From the NCBI GenBank assembly GCA_025765595.1, contig JAIVFH010000028.1, positions 124,001-188,000 of the forward strand: 64,000 nucleotides of DNA, written 5' to 3'. The stretch is from Obelidium mucronatum. Its lineage: Eukaryota > Chytridiomycota > Chytridiomycetes > Chytridiales > Chytriomycetaceae. Below are positions 18,651 to 30,046 of the stretch, piece after piece. The notes below the pieces were generated by a model that had not been told where the DNA came from, did no database searches, and was given only the letters and a program-made list of their open reading frames with translations. Numbering within the stretch: the first letter of the stretch is position 1; every line of letters begins with the position of its first letter. The position numbers were made by a program, and so were the translations under genes.

Positions 18651-21600
18651 TCACTTGAACAAGAAGTTCAAAAAGGATTTTGCTCGGTCGCCAGCCGACG
18701 TTGACGGTTCCGCCAACAGAGACGCCTCAAATTGAGCATTAGCAGTTGCCAATAAGCCATCCATACTTAATAATGCTTCTCTAATTCGGGGAACAGCCGA
18801 AATCCCAACGGTGCCTTCCACTTTTTGAAAGCGAAGAGCGCTGTCAATGGCCCTACTCAGCATCCAACAGCGATCATAATTGATCATATTTATCACACCA
18901 TCTTCACCCACATGACACATTCTTGTACACTGGATAAGATTCGGATATGTGGATAATATCTCTGAAAGAGAGCCCCAACCAAGGAATACACAATACGTTC
19001 GATTCTGTGGATGCCAAAAGGACGCGCAGGTTATGGAAATTGAGCGATGGAGAGAAACAAACTCGGAGAGATGTCAGGAGCGTGAGAGTGGGTTTAGGGA
19101 CATTGTCCCAGGTTCGCGTGAGACGATATACAGAGGCAGATGCGAGACTTGAAACAATCGCTTGAGCAGCATTGAGTGCCTTGATATCAACGCAGTGCTA
19201 TTGAAATACGGTGAGCAAACCGCCAATTTAAGATGCTCGTCAACAAGATCATACCTTTGCAACTCGAACAAGTAATACAATCATATCACTACGCGCTTTG
19301 AAACTACTTCCTTGAATAATCAACGAAGTCATGTAACTGACCAAAAAATTGAATCGATTTAACAGCACAGACACACTGCCAAACGACTGGTCCTCAGAGG
19401 CCAGAGTTGAAGAAGCTGGAACAACATCATCTAATGAAGTTCTGTTTCTTGAAATATATCCTAGAATTTCCGTTGGCTGAATTCGATTATAAATTTCAAA
19501 ATCGAGAAGAGCCAATTGTTCCGCAATAACACGGGGATCTGATTTAAACAAAATGCTTGCAATCGCTGAGCTCGCGATTGGTGTCGTCAAGTCACCCAAT
19601 CGATAGTTGTTGAAAAAATTGGAATCAAGGAACTATCAAACACAAAGTGTGTCAGGGCAGCTATACGCATCTCTCTAAATGAAACCCATACCTTATTTTC
19701 AGCTAACTCACGACGAATAGTGGCAACAAACTGGTCAACTGCCTCTCCCACTTCTTGCACGACGAAATCCAAAAGCTGAAGAGTTTTCTCGTGTGCTTCT
19801 ACTGCAACAAATTCAAGGGGGCGTACCGAAATCCATAAATGCAAAAAGTTGAGAAACGAGAGAACGGGTGGCAGAATGACTTGCTGTTTGTAGTCCTCCA
19901 AATTGAGCTCTCTCAAATCATCCGGAATACGGGCAATTTCCGTCACTTGATCTTTCACAATATCCAGCAGAGGCAATACCCCAATAAAAGTGGAATAAGA
20001 CTGAAGAAATGACAAGACAAATGGAGCATCTAGCAAGAATAAAATTAGGGCCATCTGATGGATTAATAAAGAAGGTTTCAAACCAAGAGTGCTTCCTTTG
20101 CTCAATTGCTCAACAAGCTTTGGAATAGTGGCATACTTGACACGAACAGCCGTAGGGTCCGAAACTCTCTGCCCATTCTTCGAGCTTATTACAGCTTCAA
20201 AAATAATGTGTTCCGACGACTTGGTGAGAACCAACAAGTTGGCTTTTGGAGATGCATCTTGTTTGGAGTGGAATGTTTGCTAAAAAAAGTTAGCACAGGG
20301 GAACGTCGAAGTTGTTTGATAAATGTGACGTACCAACAAAGATCGAGACTCCAATAAAGCAATCCTGTTTTGACTCACACGACTCACTTCGACAGCCCCG
20401 ACCGCCTCCCTCCCCACAAGTGCCGCAATCTCCTCCTCTTCTTCCAAAACAACTACTCCATTATCCCCAGCTTTGACGACATCGTCCACCATTTGCTCCT
20501 CAACAAGCACCATACCCACTAGCTTTTCAATTCTCTCCACCAAATCTTGACATTTTCCACAAGAGAAAAGCAGCAAGAAAGCGGTTCTGCGAGTAGCAAA
20601 TCTAGATTCTTGGTAATCACTTCTAATGCCAGTTTCACATCAACCTCGCTCGCGTTGATTCTATTTAGACTTTGCATCAGCATAAGCTCGCGAACAGGGA
20701 TAGCTTGTCCAGAAATCGGACTCTGTGATGCTGCGGCTTTAACGGCTGCGCGAAACGCGTGCCGCTTGTTCAGAGAGGCAAAGCACGTGTTCTCAATTTG
20801 TTTACAAACATTGATCAACTCGAGACATTTGGATTTAAGAGATTCTATAGGCTGTGTGACCACCAGCCCTAGTTTCCGGGAATTAGCCCCGAGACTGGCA
20901 ACAGGGTCTTGCAAGATTTCCTGGAGACTTGTGAACAGATTGTTGACAGCATATCCAAATATGCGAAGACTCAAGCGAAGTCTGGCCCGCTGGATAACTG
21001 CGTTGTTAATGCCGCTGATGTTGCTGAAATTATTGAAGTAATCTTTTGTTGTTTGTTTTGTAGAAGCTTTTGAAGGGGGGGTGAGGCGCAGTTGACTGAA
21101 ATCAATTGCAACTCCCTCAATCGAGGCATGGCTGTCAAGAACAAACTCCCCCGTTACATATGGGACTGATAAATCAAGCAAAAGAGAGTTCCATTTCTTG
21201 AGGTTGTGAGAATTTTGTTCGGCACTTGTCATGTATTCCGAGAGATCTTCTATCGACGTGTATCTTCGAATGGCAGCGCGGTACTCGGCAGGAAGACTGC
21301 TGATTTCATCAACTGTTAAAGCTGGATCATGTTGCTGATGAGGTGCTTGGTACTGCGATTCGACCACAACTGAAAGTGGGACATTTGGGGACATCATCAG
21401 ACTTTGGCGATGGGCCATTATTAAAGTCGAGCTTCCAGAATGACTTCTCGACAGATGTTGAAATCCAAATGAATCAAGAATACTTGAATTTTGCAGTGAC
21501 TTTCGGTTGATGTCTGCCAAAGTTGAATGGGATTGAGGTGGGGTCCTTGGTGGTGATGCCGTTTGTTGTGACAAAATAGATTGACGGGAGGGCATACTTG

Positions 21601-22927
21601 GTTTATAGCGTCCTAGAAGCATCAATTCATCTTTTTCCAGCAATTGTACGGTGTCGAGCAAGATTCCACTGAGGGCATTGATGTGGGTGATCCATTTAAC
21701 AAAGGCGGGTTTGGAGCTCACGCGATTCATATGGGTTTGATGCTATATTATGACAAAAAATCAGTAAGACCAAAACTGAATGAACTAATCCAAAAAACCT
21801 TGATCATAGTTCTGGACATAAGTGATACGAGGTCAACAGCCGAGTTGGCAACGTCGACGCTCAGGAATGGATATAAATCACAACCACCAGTGACAAAAAT
21901 AGCGTCAATAGTATTCTGTGTCAGTGTTGGATGCAGGTTTGCCATTCCTTCACAAAATACATCTGTCAGCACCAAGATTTCAGACGTGGTCAGCAGAACA
22001 AAAGGAGGAGTCGCTTCTTTAGATTCAAGACTCATTTGTGTTGCTGAGTCGCACAGTTTTCGTATATTTGCGGCCAACGTGACTATATCTTCGACTGTCT
22101 TTGGGGTTTGGATTGGCTGAGCCATGTTCATCGCCTATAGACGCGATTCAATTTAGAGAAAAAAGTAAAATGACGGAAAACGATCAGAAATATACCTCGG
22201 TGTGGTGGTGATTGAAGTCCCTGACAAATGAATCCCACAAAATCAAACACAAGTCTTCGATGCTTGTTGCCTTTCCCACCAAACCAGCAATTCGTTTCTT
22301 TTCATTATGCAGAGCACGATAAGTCGTAGGAACAGCAGGAGTGGTCTGACAAATGCCAAGTCAGTATGATTGCTCCACTAACAGTCAGCCCATTAAAATT
22401 ACCACAGGGCTGCCCATCATCATCGCATTATTCGTCTGCCACTTCAGCAATCCTTCATAGTCAGCTTTAAAGTCACGAAAGTGCTTCTCAATCTCGACGA
22501 TTTGCGAGTTTACAAATGCCTGACGGTCCTTTGCCGACAGTGACAGAGTTGCAACAGTGGAATTGGCAGCAAAAAGAGCAAGAAGCGCAGAACCAACTCG
22601 AATCAGCGCAAAAGTCTTTTTGAGGGAAAAGTCGGCAAATTCGAGGTCCTTTTTGTTGTTGTTGTGGTGTTGCTGGTAAGTCTATATGTGATACCAAGCT
22701 AGACGCCAGGATACCTGCTGGAGCGTCGAGCCGCTTCCTTCGCTGTTGTCTATAGAGCCCCACCGTGGACGCCCGGGCTTTGCCGAGTCAACAGTGGCTG
22801 TGTGGGATGTGTGGGATGACTCTGCCCAGTTGCGGACAGCTTCACTGATTGATCCGAGCCACGAGGTTTCCTTCTGTCCCTTGGCAAGAAGCGCTCGCAG
22901 CACAGCAGAGTGCAGGTGCGTTGCCAT
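18651..22927 (-). CDS. Ras guanine-nucleotide exchange factor (CDC25-homology domain)
   Basis: Multi-exon gene read from ATG at 22927 to the stop at 18651. The C-terminal third is the CDC25/RasGEF domain: ILFKSDPRVIAEQLALLDFE, NRIQPTEILGY, FNFLVSYMTSLI, ALNAAQAIVSSLASASVYRL, TWDNVP, SLNFHNLRVLLAS, then CIPWLGLSLRDI and a final FQKVEG...RIREALL. Before it lies a REM-like region (VRVKYATIPKLVEQLS). The long N-terminal half has helical segments and a Ser/Pro-rich stretch (MPSRQSILSQQTASPPRTPP) with no recognised domain; no SH3 was seen. RasGEFs load GTP on Ras and in fungi link nutrients and cAMP to growth. Exon ends other than the first and last were not all fixed. Confidence 0.85.
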
Positions 22928-23088
22928 GGTCAGTGATAAGAAATTGAATTGGACGAGAAATTGGGTAAAGATTGCTTGCCTCGATCTGACCTCAAGGGCT
23001 ACAAAGTCTAAAAGACTCTAAATTATGTTTAGATATCTAATAAATATTTGTGTTGATCAAAAGTCTTCAATATAATCTCAAATTCTTG

Positions 23089-24176
23089 ATGCTCATACAC
23101 CTTTGCCTATTTGCGTCGCTGGCTTATGCCGCGCCAGCCTATTTTGGCATGTACCTGCCTGAATGTGGTAAGTGAAATATCTCGCGCCTTTTCCATCCAT
23201 AAAATACTGAGTTTCATTCTCTTTCAAGTTATATCATTTTCTGGTGCACCAAACTGGGCAACCATCCTGATTGCGGCCGTTTTAATTCTTCTTGGCCTAT
23301 ACGTGGGTGTTTATGGAGGTTCTGGAAGCTATTTAGCTCTCTATGCGAACGGGTTTCTTTCCGTAAGCACCATCTGCACCATCATAACATGGAATGGTAC
23401 AGTTTTGACAGCTTCCTCACCTTTTTTTGCCGTCAACACGTTTTATAAACACTTCAGAAATCTAGCGGAGCCTTTTGAAGGTTATTCTCAAAGAGCTGCC
23501 TTGTATTTATCTGTTTGGACAATGACTGGGTTTAGTGGAGGTAACAAGTCTAGAAAAAAAACTCAGAGTATTGAATCAAATCTCAACAGGTCTCATATTT
23601 GGATTCACACCATATTATGGCCATATTATTGCCAATTCTCTGTATGGTCTCTTTTTTGGTTTTGAATTCCTGGCGCTTGCATCTGGCGGTCTATTTAATA
23701 CGGTCGCGTCGCGTACACTGTTCTTGATCCCATTCATTACAATTCCATTGGCACTGTCGTACTTTCATCCAAAGTACGTATTGAGTGTCATGTCTGGACT
23801 GGCAGGGGCTTTCATTTTGCTTCTCGGGCTGGACTTGTTTTTGCAACAAGGCCTTCTGATTGGAATCGCCGCGTTCGCGACTCTATCAGAAGTCGGGGCA
23901 GATGCTGCCAGTAACTACATATTTGATTTTCCAAAGCAAATCATGATCAGTTCAAGTCTTCTTCTCGGGTTGGTTGCTGCCGTATTTCAATATCGGTATG
24001 CCCTCCAGATATTTGGCAAAACGAAAGGAGCTTCTAGCGCATGCATAAAATTTTGTCTGGTGATTCAAAAAATATATTTACATTCGCTCCCATTGTTGTT
24101 ATCGGTAGTGAGTCCATTCGACCCGTGCATCTTTCTTCCAGCCTGTAACAAGTATTTCCACTTCCTGGCGCGGTAA
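23089..24176 (+). CDS. Polytopic membrane protein, possibly TM7S3/TM198-like (DUF4203)
   Basis: Three exons, join(23089..23167, 23229..23540, 23590..24176), 325 residues. The start at 23089 gives a signal-like peptide (MLIHLCLFASLAYAAPAYFG). At least seven hydrophobic segments follow, including WATILIAAVLILLGLYVG, SVSTICTIITWNG, HIIANSLYGLFFGFEFLAL, TLFLIPFITIPLALSYF, SVMSGLAGAFILLLGLDLF and SSLLLGLVAAVFQYRYALQI. The repeated small-residue helices with LLLGLDLF resemble the DUF4203 family of TM7SF3/TMEM198, which is a tentative call. The last 25 codons overlap the 3' end of the convergent beta-mannosidase gene by 78 bases, unless an unrecognised 3' intron shortens it. Confidence 0.6.
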
Positions 24177-26980
24177 AACATCAATCAAATTATCAGATAC
24201 AGTGATTCCTTCTGATATATCTCCGCCTTGGTCGCTCTTGAAAGTAAAGTACAATCCCTTCACAGGCCTCTCCACCGAAACACATAAGGTAGCGACACCA
24301 GACTCAGCAGTAGACTCAAAATTTACGTTTTCAACGTTAACAACAATTCCTCGATCAGGGACAGTAGCCGGTAAATACTTGAGCGGTTGTGCCCAATCAC
24401 TCGGTTTCACACAACATTATCGTTCCGTCTTTGACATAATACAGTTTGGCGCCAATCACAATCGCAGATGATGCGACTAAATCACTTTGAACCTCAAGAT
24501 GGAAGCTTCCCATCTCAATCGAAGAATTCCCAGGAAACAACATCAACACCCGTCACGACAACCTCCTTCAAAACTTTACCAGACACGTAATCAAACCCTG
24601 TCACCACCACTCTACAATCTTTCAGCTCTTGATTTGTAGTATTCACTACCCATACATCCCCGATAATCGAATCATTGCCTACTTGGGGTGGCTTCCGTTC
24701 GATTCCAATGGTTACAGGAGCGAGTTGCCGTTTAATGGCGAAATAGGATGGCTTCGGACGAAGGTGGTGATCTACGATGGACCAACTGACACATGGCCAG
24801 CAATCATTCAGCTGCCAAACAAGCTGCGCCACCAACTCTGCGGTTATGCGGTGTGCCCCATTCACGGCGCCATTGGCGGTATGCAGTTGAAAGAGCTTCA
24901 GGCTTGTAAGAGCTGCGTTGCATACCTGGGAAACAAGCCAAAAAATAAACCGTACATGATGAGACTTGGCAATTGTGTATAAACAAAATAAAACACAAGG
25001 TTCTACAAACGTGAATTCAGTCCAACCGCGTCCCACGGAACCGAAGATTCTCAACCAAGTACCCACCAATCCTTTTTGCGAAACCGGTTGCCTTATTTCT
25101 CTGCTCCACACACTCTGACAAGGCATCCATATCCCCTACTTCCTGGACGGAAAAACTCTTGACTGGTTTCCAGGACTGGGAAGCCTTGCATTCCAAACTC
25201 GGATATGAAACGACCAGCAAGCTTTCCATAATTCTGGTACGGTTCTTGTGTCCGTGCCAAACGTTCCATTGATGGCAGTCTCCTGAATCTGTGTTGCCTG
25301 ATAATTTACCTCCGGAAGTGTAAGGACTGCCGGGTTTGTAAGCAGTGAGAGGAGAGAGAGATTCAATGATTCGCGGGATAACACGCTCGTAAAGCAGGAC
25401 GAGCGGGAAATTTGGAGTTCTTCCACTGCACTTCGTCATCTGTGTAAAAAAGAAGGGGGAGGAGGGTTGAACAAACACGTCTTGATAAACAGACACAAAA
25501 AGAAACAAAAAAAAAAAAAAAAATTACCACTCGTTGGATCATACCCAAGCTGTGGATTCTCTTCCGCAAACGCATAATCTTCATTATTGCCTGTATAAAT
25601 AGCAACGCAAGCGAACCGCCTCAACCGCTTCACAACCGCGTCAACCTCTTTTTCCACAGAGTCGACGAATTCAGGATGGGCAGGGTACGCAGCACAAGCA
25701 AACATGAAATCCTGCCATACCAAGATCCCCAACTCATCGCAGATTTCATAAAAAGCGTCGTTCTCGTAGACCCCGCCGCCCCAAACGCGAATCATGTTTT
25801 GGTTCCCTTGAACGGCGAGAGTCAGCCATTTTCGGTAAACGTGTGGGTCTGTGAGGGAAGACAGGAAAGAGGAAGAAGGGATCCAAGTTGCTGCCGGCCG
25901 CTAGGATTGGTTGGTTGTTGACGGAAAAGTAGAATGATGTTTGAGGGTGTGGGGTTTTGGGGGAAGGTGGTAAAGGTGTTTCAATGAGCTCGAGGCGGCG
26001 GAGACCGAATTTATGAGTATGAGTGTGGAGTGGAGTAGGCTTTGATGAATGTAAAAGAGTGCAAGTCACTTTGTACAGGGGTTGCCCTCCTGCACCCACA
26101 GGGATACCATAATTCTGGATCACGAATAACATGCTCTTCCAGCATAATTTGAAATACAGACGACGACGCATTGTTCTGCAGCACTTGAGCAGTTGTTGAA
26201 CCCACGGAGTGATTTGATGAAGAGGGTCTTTCCAGCCGGAGTGTGGACAGAAACAACACACGACATTCCGGCCAACTCCAACAACAACGACGCTTCAATC
26301 TCGGCAATAACTTTAACAGTTGCTGACTTGAGTGATTCATGAACACTGACAAGACAATGAACCATGGCAAAACGCGCTTCAAACACTTCCAATCCGCACA
26401 TCTCTCCAAACGCCACATGTAATCAAAGTAGGCCCCCAATCCCATCCCCAATGATACTGCGCCTTTCTCAAATACACCCGCGAGGGGATCTCCATTGGAA
26501 CAAAGACTCTTGCCATACACGTTCTCAAGTTGTTTGGCGTGGTTCTTGGCTGACTTCAAAACGGACTTCAAGAACATTCGACTGCCCCTCTTGCGACAGC
26601 CAGCGTTGGTCCAATACAACTCTCAACGGGACATACATATTCTGAGAAGATGCAACCAAGTGGCCGTTCAGAAACACTGTGGCGACAGAGTCCAAGCCAT
26701 CACATGCGAGAACAAATACTTTGTTTACTGTGTTCATGATTTGGTGGTCGTTAATGTCAAAGCGGCATTCGTACTTCCAGAGTCGCTCTTCCACATCCAA
26801 AGTGTTGGTGGTGGTGTTGGTGAGTGGATCTGGAATCACTCCGGCTGCGTGCAGGTCGGTAAAGACGTCAGTTGGAAAAGAAGCCGCTGGGATGGGAGCA
26901 TTTAACGGAATAAGCGGGTCTTCAGAGCCCCATTCGCTTAGTGTCCATAGGGATGCTTTGCTCAGGTTTATTATTCGCAT
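24099..26980 (-). pseudogene. Beta-mannosidase (GH2) gene with many single-base frame disruptions
   Basis: Read from ATG 26980 to the stop near 24099, with a T-rich intron at about 25441-25527 and another at about 24927-25008. The protein follows GH2 beta-mannosidase from end to end: VFLNGHLVAS, NGDPSRVYLRKAQYHWGWDW, TCGVWRDVRI, NMIRVWGGGVYENDAFYE, acid/base region YTGNNED, GDCHQWNVWHG, nucleophile region GRFISEFGMQGFP, and VWQLNDCWP with LRPKPSYFAIKRQLAP. It cannot be read in one frame: about 15 changes occur, near 26548, 26484, 26389, 26224, 26101, 25885, 25410, 25252, 25134, 25041, 24925, 24901, 24829, 24522 and 24407. All but the one at 25252 are +1, and nearly all fit one extra base in a 2-4 base run. 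Catalytic residues are intact. It is either a local consensus error, a very young pseudogene, or a recoded gene. Confidence 0.85.
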
Positions 26981-27140
26981 TTATTTTGCATACCATCCAC
27001 ACGGACAGTCTCTTTTGAGACTTCATCACCAACGGTTTCTGCCGTTTCAGCACGACGAAATGATGGTTCGGGGGCGGCTCCTGCTATATCGACTGTGATT
27101 CGAGCGTCTAAACGAACACAAGCAACTCAAATCGACACAC

Positions 27141-27574
27141 ATGTCCCAGATTCGAAGCGAAGTAAATCTCATACCCAAGCTACAAGTGGTACGCTCTTGA
27201 ATTAACCTTCATGAGGTGCTCTAAGTCACAAGATGGTAACAGCTCCCGCCGATTCGGGTTCTGGACTGTGACCTGCTATTTGGTCAATACTGGACTCTTG
27301 CAGTGTGAAACAACAAAGACAGGTTTCTCTTACAGTAGCAGAAGTACTTTCCAGTCATTGAGGACCTTAACTCGATCCAGCACTCTCGCATTGCAAAGCA
27401 GGCAATTCAATCAAACTCTAGACAAAGAACGTGAATAAAGGAATTCGCTTGCGACGTATTCCATCAGAAATACTTTCCTTTACTCGGGTTGTATCTGAGA
27501 CGATACATTATGGACTGTTACAAGAACGCGACACAGTTGTCGTGGTAATGTTGTGCCCAAAAAACTTTACGTGA
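27141..27574 (+). CDS. Possible small spliced gene, unknown function
   Basis: A frame-consistent four-exon path exists: join(27141..27188, 27233..27267, 27304..27343, 27422..27574), 91 residues, starting MSQIRSEVNLIPKLQV and ending LLQERDTVVVVMLCPKNFT. The last exon is the strongest part: it contains GIRLRRIPSEILSFTRVVSE and is bounded by a CTCTAG acceptor. Introns of 44, 36 and 78 nt are proposed; 36 nt is shorter than any other in the window, which lowers confidence. A competing frame (YFPVIEDLNSIQHSRIAKQA) overlaps the third intron and would join the last exon if one base were missing, and this lies beside the error-rich mannosidase. No family recognised. Confidence 0.35.
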
Positions 27575-27713
27575 CCAAACCGTCATTACCCGCAACAAAT
27601 AAAAAGAACAAGATTGAATTGAAATCATGTCATAAATCTCTTCTTTTTTTTTTTAATCTGTGTAAAGAGTGAGTGATCCCTAGGGAAACTCTGCATTCGA
27701 TTATTTTATTTTT

Positions 27714-29944
27714 ATGCAAAACATGGACCTTACCGACACGATCGATCTGATAGACGACAACCCATACCCTGAAGATACTCAAACACATCCAATCCAGAAA
27801 ACTGAACCCGAACCACAACAACGAGATCCTCAAACCCTACCAGCACCAGCAGCACCAACAGACAACCAACAAACCGCAGCCTCAATCGTCCTCAGTCCCG
27901 ATCACGCCCACCCACTCGAAGTAAAAGCATGCCCCGAATTTTTCACCAAAGAAGCGCAGAACCCGTTCCAACGAAACGGGAAACCCAAAGCCAACCTCAA
28001 AAACGCTCAACGATATCTATTGATTAGAAACACTATTCTGAATGAGTGGATCCGGATTAAACCGAAATATCTGCTGAAATCTGCTGTGAGGCCGTTGTTG
28101 AAGGGTTGGGCGAGATAAATCTTTTTTTTAAACCAGCATATATACTGAGGAATGAAAAAAAAAACAAACAAACAGGGCAGGGCGATGTCCATGCAATCAC
28201 ACGCGTTCATGAATTCTTGGAGCGGATTGGATGCATTAATGTTGACCCTGATTTCACGGGAGTAAAAAGTTCCTCCATTTCTGTCGCCATCAAGAAAAGA
28301 AAGTTGGATTCAACGGCGGAAGGAGGAGGAAGCAGTAATGAGCCAGCGGGAGGAGAAGAAGATGAAGATAATGGATGGCTCAAATTCTTTCAAGGGTTAG
28401 TACCAGTTGGTGAAAATTCTTGGCGAACTTGGCCTGCATAACCGTTGATTCTTGCTGTCTATTTTTGCGTGTGTGTGTGTGCTCGGCTCGCAGCACTGGA
28501 TTTTGATTTGAGTTACTAATGTAAACTTGAAAACACACTTAGTGAACCAGCAAAACGACAACGCCGAGTACGAAATCGATTAGGAGAATGGGTCGACAGA
28601 AGTGAATTGACGGACGGACGAACAATAGTACACGGCGAAGACGGGAAACCGCTGTCTGACGAAGAGCCAATAAGTGCGGCCGACATTGCGGAAGAACGAC
28701 GACTCATGATCAAAAATGCAAAGTACTTTACAGATGAAGAACTCATGAAACGTAAAAATGGATTTTTTTATTTGAGTTTCACGCGCGCGAGTCATCTCAC
28801 AATCCTTTTGTTTTGTCTTTCTTTCTTTCTTTTAAGATGATCCTGAACTGGTCAAAAAGAAACGGCGTCAAATCCAGCGTCAGTATTACCACTATGGAAA
28901 CGATATGGACGACGACATGAACGAATTTCGGCTAATTCCATTGGAAACGTATCAAAATCCGGAAACACAGGCACCCTTCAAAGTGATTGTGGAATCCAAC
29001 GTGCAAATGGTGATTGACTTCCACGCGCATTTAGCAGAAACAGAAATTATCGGTCTGTTGGGTGGACGCTTTGATTCGAAAGAGCGGGTTCTGCATGTGG
29101 AAGATGTCTTTCCTTGTAAGAGTATCAGCACAACTATTCAGGTAAAAAAAAAAAAAAAAAAAAACTGAAGGCATCAGGATGTTAAATAATAACCGTGGAT
29201 AACACACTGTTTTTTTCGTAGTGTGAAATGGATCCTGAATCGGAAGTGAAGGCCCATATTCATTTCGCGTCTCAAAACAAGGTGGTTGTTGGCTGGTACC
29301 ACTCCCACCCGACATTTGATCCAAATCCATCGATTCGGGATATTGAAACACAAACAGATCATCAGCACCTCTTTTTGCGAGATGGCGATGGAATCGAACC
29401 GTTTGTTGGAGCAATTTATTCACCCTATGATTCTCGAACAGAGGGTGTAGTGAGCAAATCTGAGTGGATGTGTGTGGGGAATCAGCTGTCAGATAGCGGG
29501 AAATATCGTGAGTTTCAATTTTTTTTTCTTTTGGGGTACAATTGTAACAGTGTTTTTTGCAAAAAATTCCAGGGAAACCCTTTTCTTGTGGTGCCACAAT
29601 CAAGCCATCAAAAAAATTACCCCAGTCCGTTCTCAAACAGTTACTTGCTCTAATTGATGAATTCAAGACCTATGAATAGTGAGTGGTTGACTTGGATGTT
29701 TTAACCTGATCTGTATGTATCATCTAATTTTGCACCACACAACTTTAAAAGTCGAGTCAAAATGGACCACAAATACAAACCAACAATGACAAGACTAGAA
29801 AAGACCGTTGGATCTCTACAAATTAACGCGTTTACATCGCTTGATTTGGAAGGAGGGGATGTCGGTGACGCCGTGGCAGCGGCAGAGGAGTTTGTGTCGA
29901 CGGTCAAGGACAAACTGAGTCTCGAGTTTTTAAATAAAAGCTGA
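27714..29944 (+). CDS. MYSM1-like histone H2A deubiquitinase (SWIRM + JAMM/MPN+)
   Basis: Seven exons, join(27714..28104, 28176..28395, 28543..28751, 28837..29141, 29222..29507, 29573..29678, 29752..29944), 569 residues, all in phase. Residues about 75-165 form a SWIRM domain (PEFFTKEAQNPF, YLLIRNTILNEW, KPKYLLKSAVRPLLKG, GDVHAITRVHEFLERIG). The MPN+ domain at about 290-420 has the JAMM motif complete: the Glu in TEIIGLLGG and GWYHSHPTFDPNPSIRD, giving E...HSHP...S..D for zinc. Metazoan MYSM1 (2A-DUB) removes ubiquitin from H2A and has an extra N-terminal SANT/Myb domain that is not visible here. The acidic Pro/Gln-rich N terminus and the basic PAKRQRRVRNR segment suggest nuclear location. 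Confidence 0.9.
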
Positions 29945-30046
29945 TTGGAACAAACAAAAGCAAACGCAGTCACGTTGAGTCACGGCTTGAACTTTTCCCG
30001 GAGAAACCAAACAGTTTTTCCTTGAATTAATTTTGAATTGTTGCAC

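Noticed and set aside
24099..26980. Programmed +1 frameshifting as the leading explanation for the mannosidase
   Set aside because: There is no common slippery codon or stop-codon context at the sites; they share only short base runs, which fits surplus-base errors better. Kept as one possibility to be tested.
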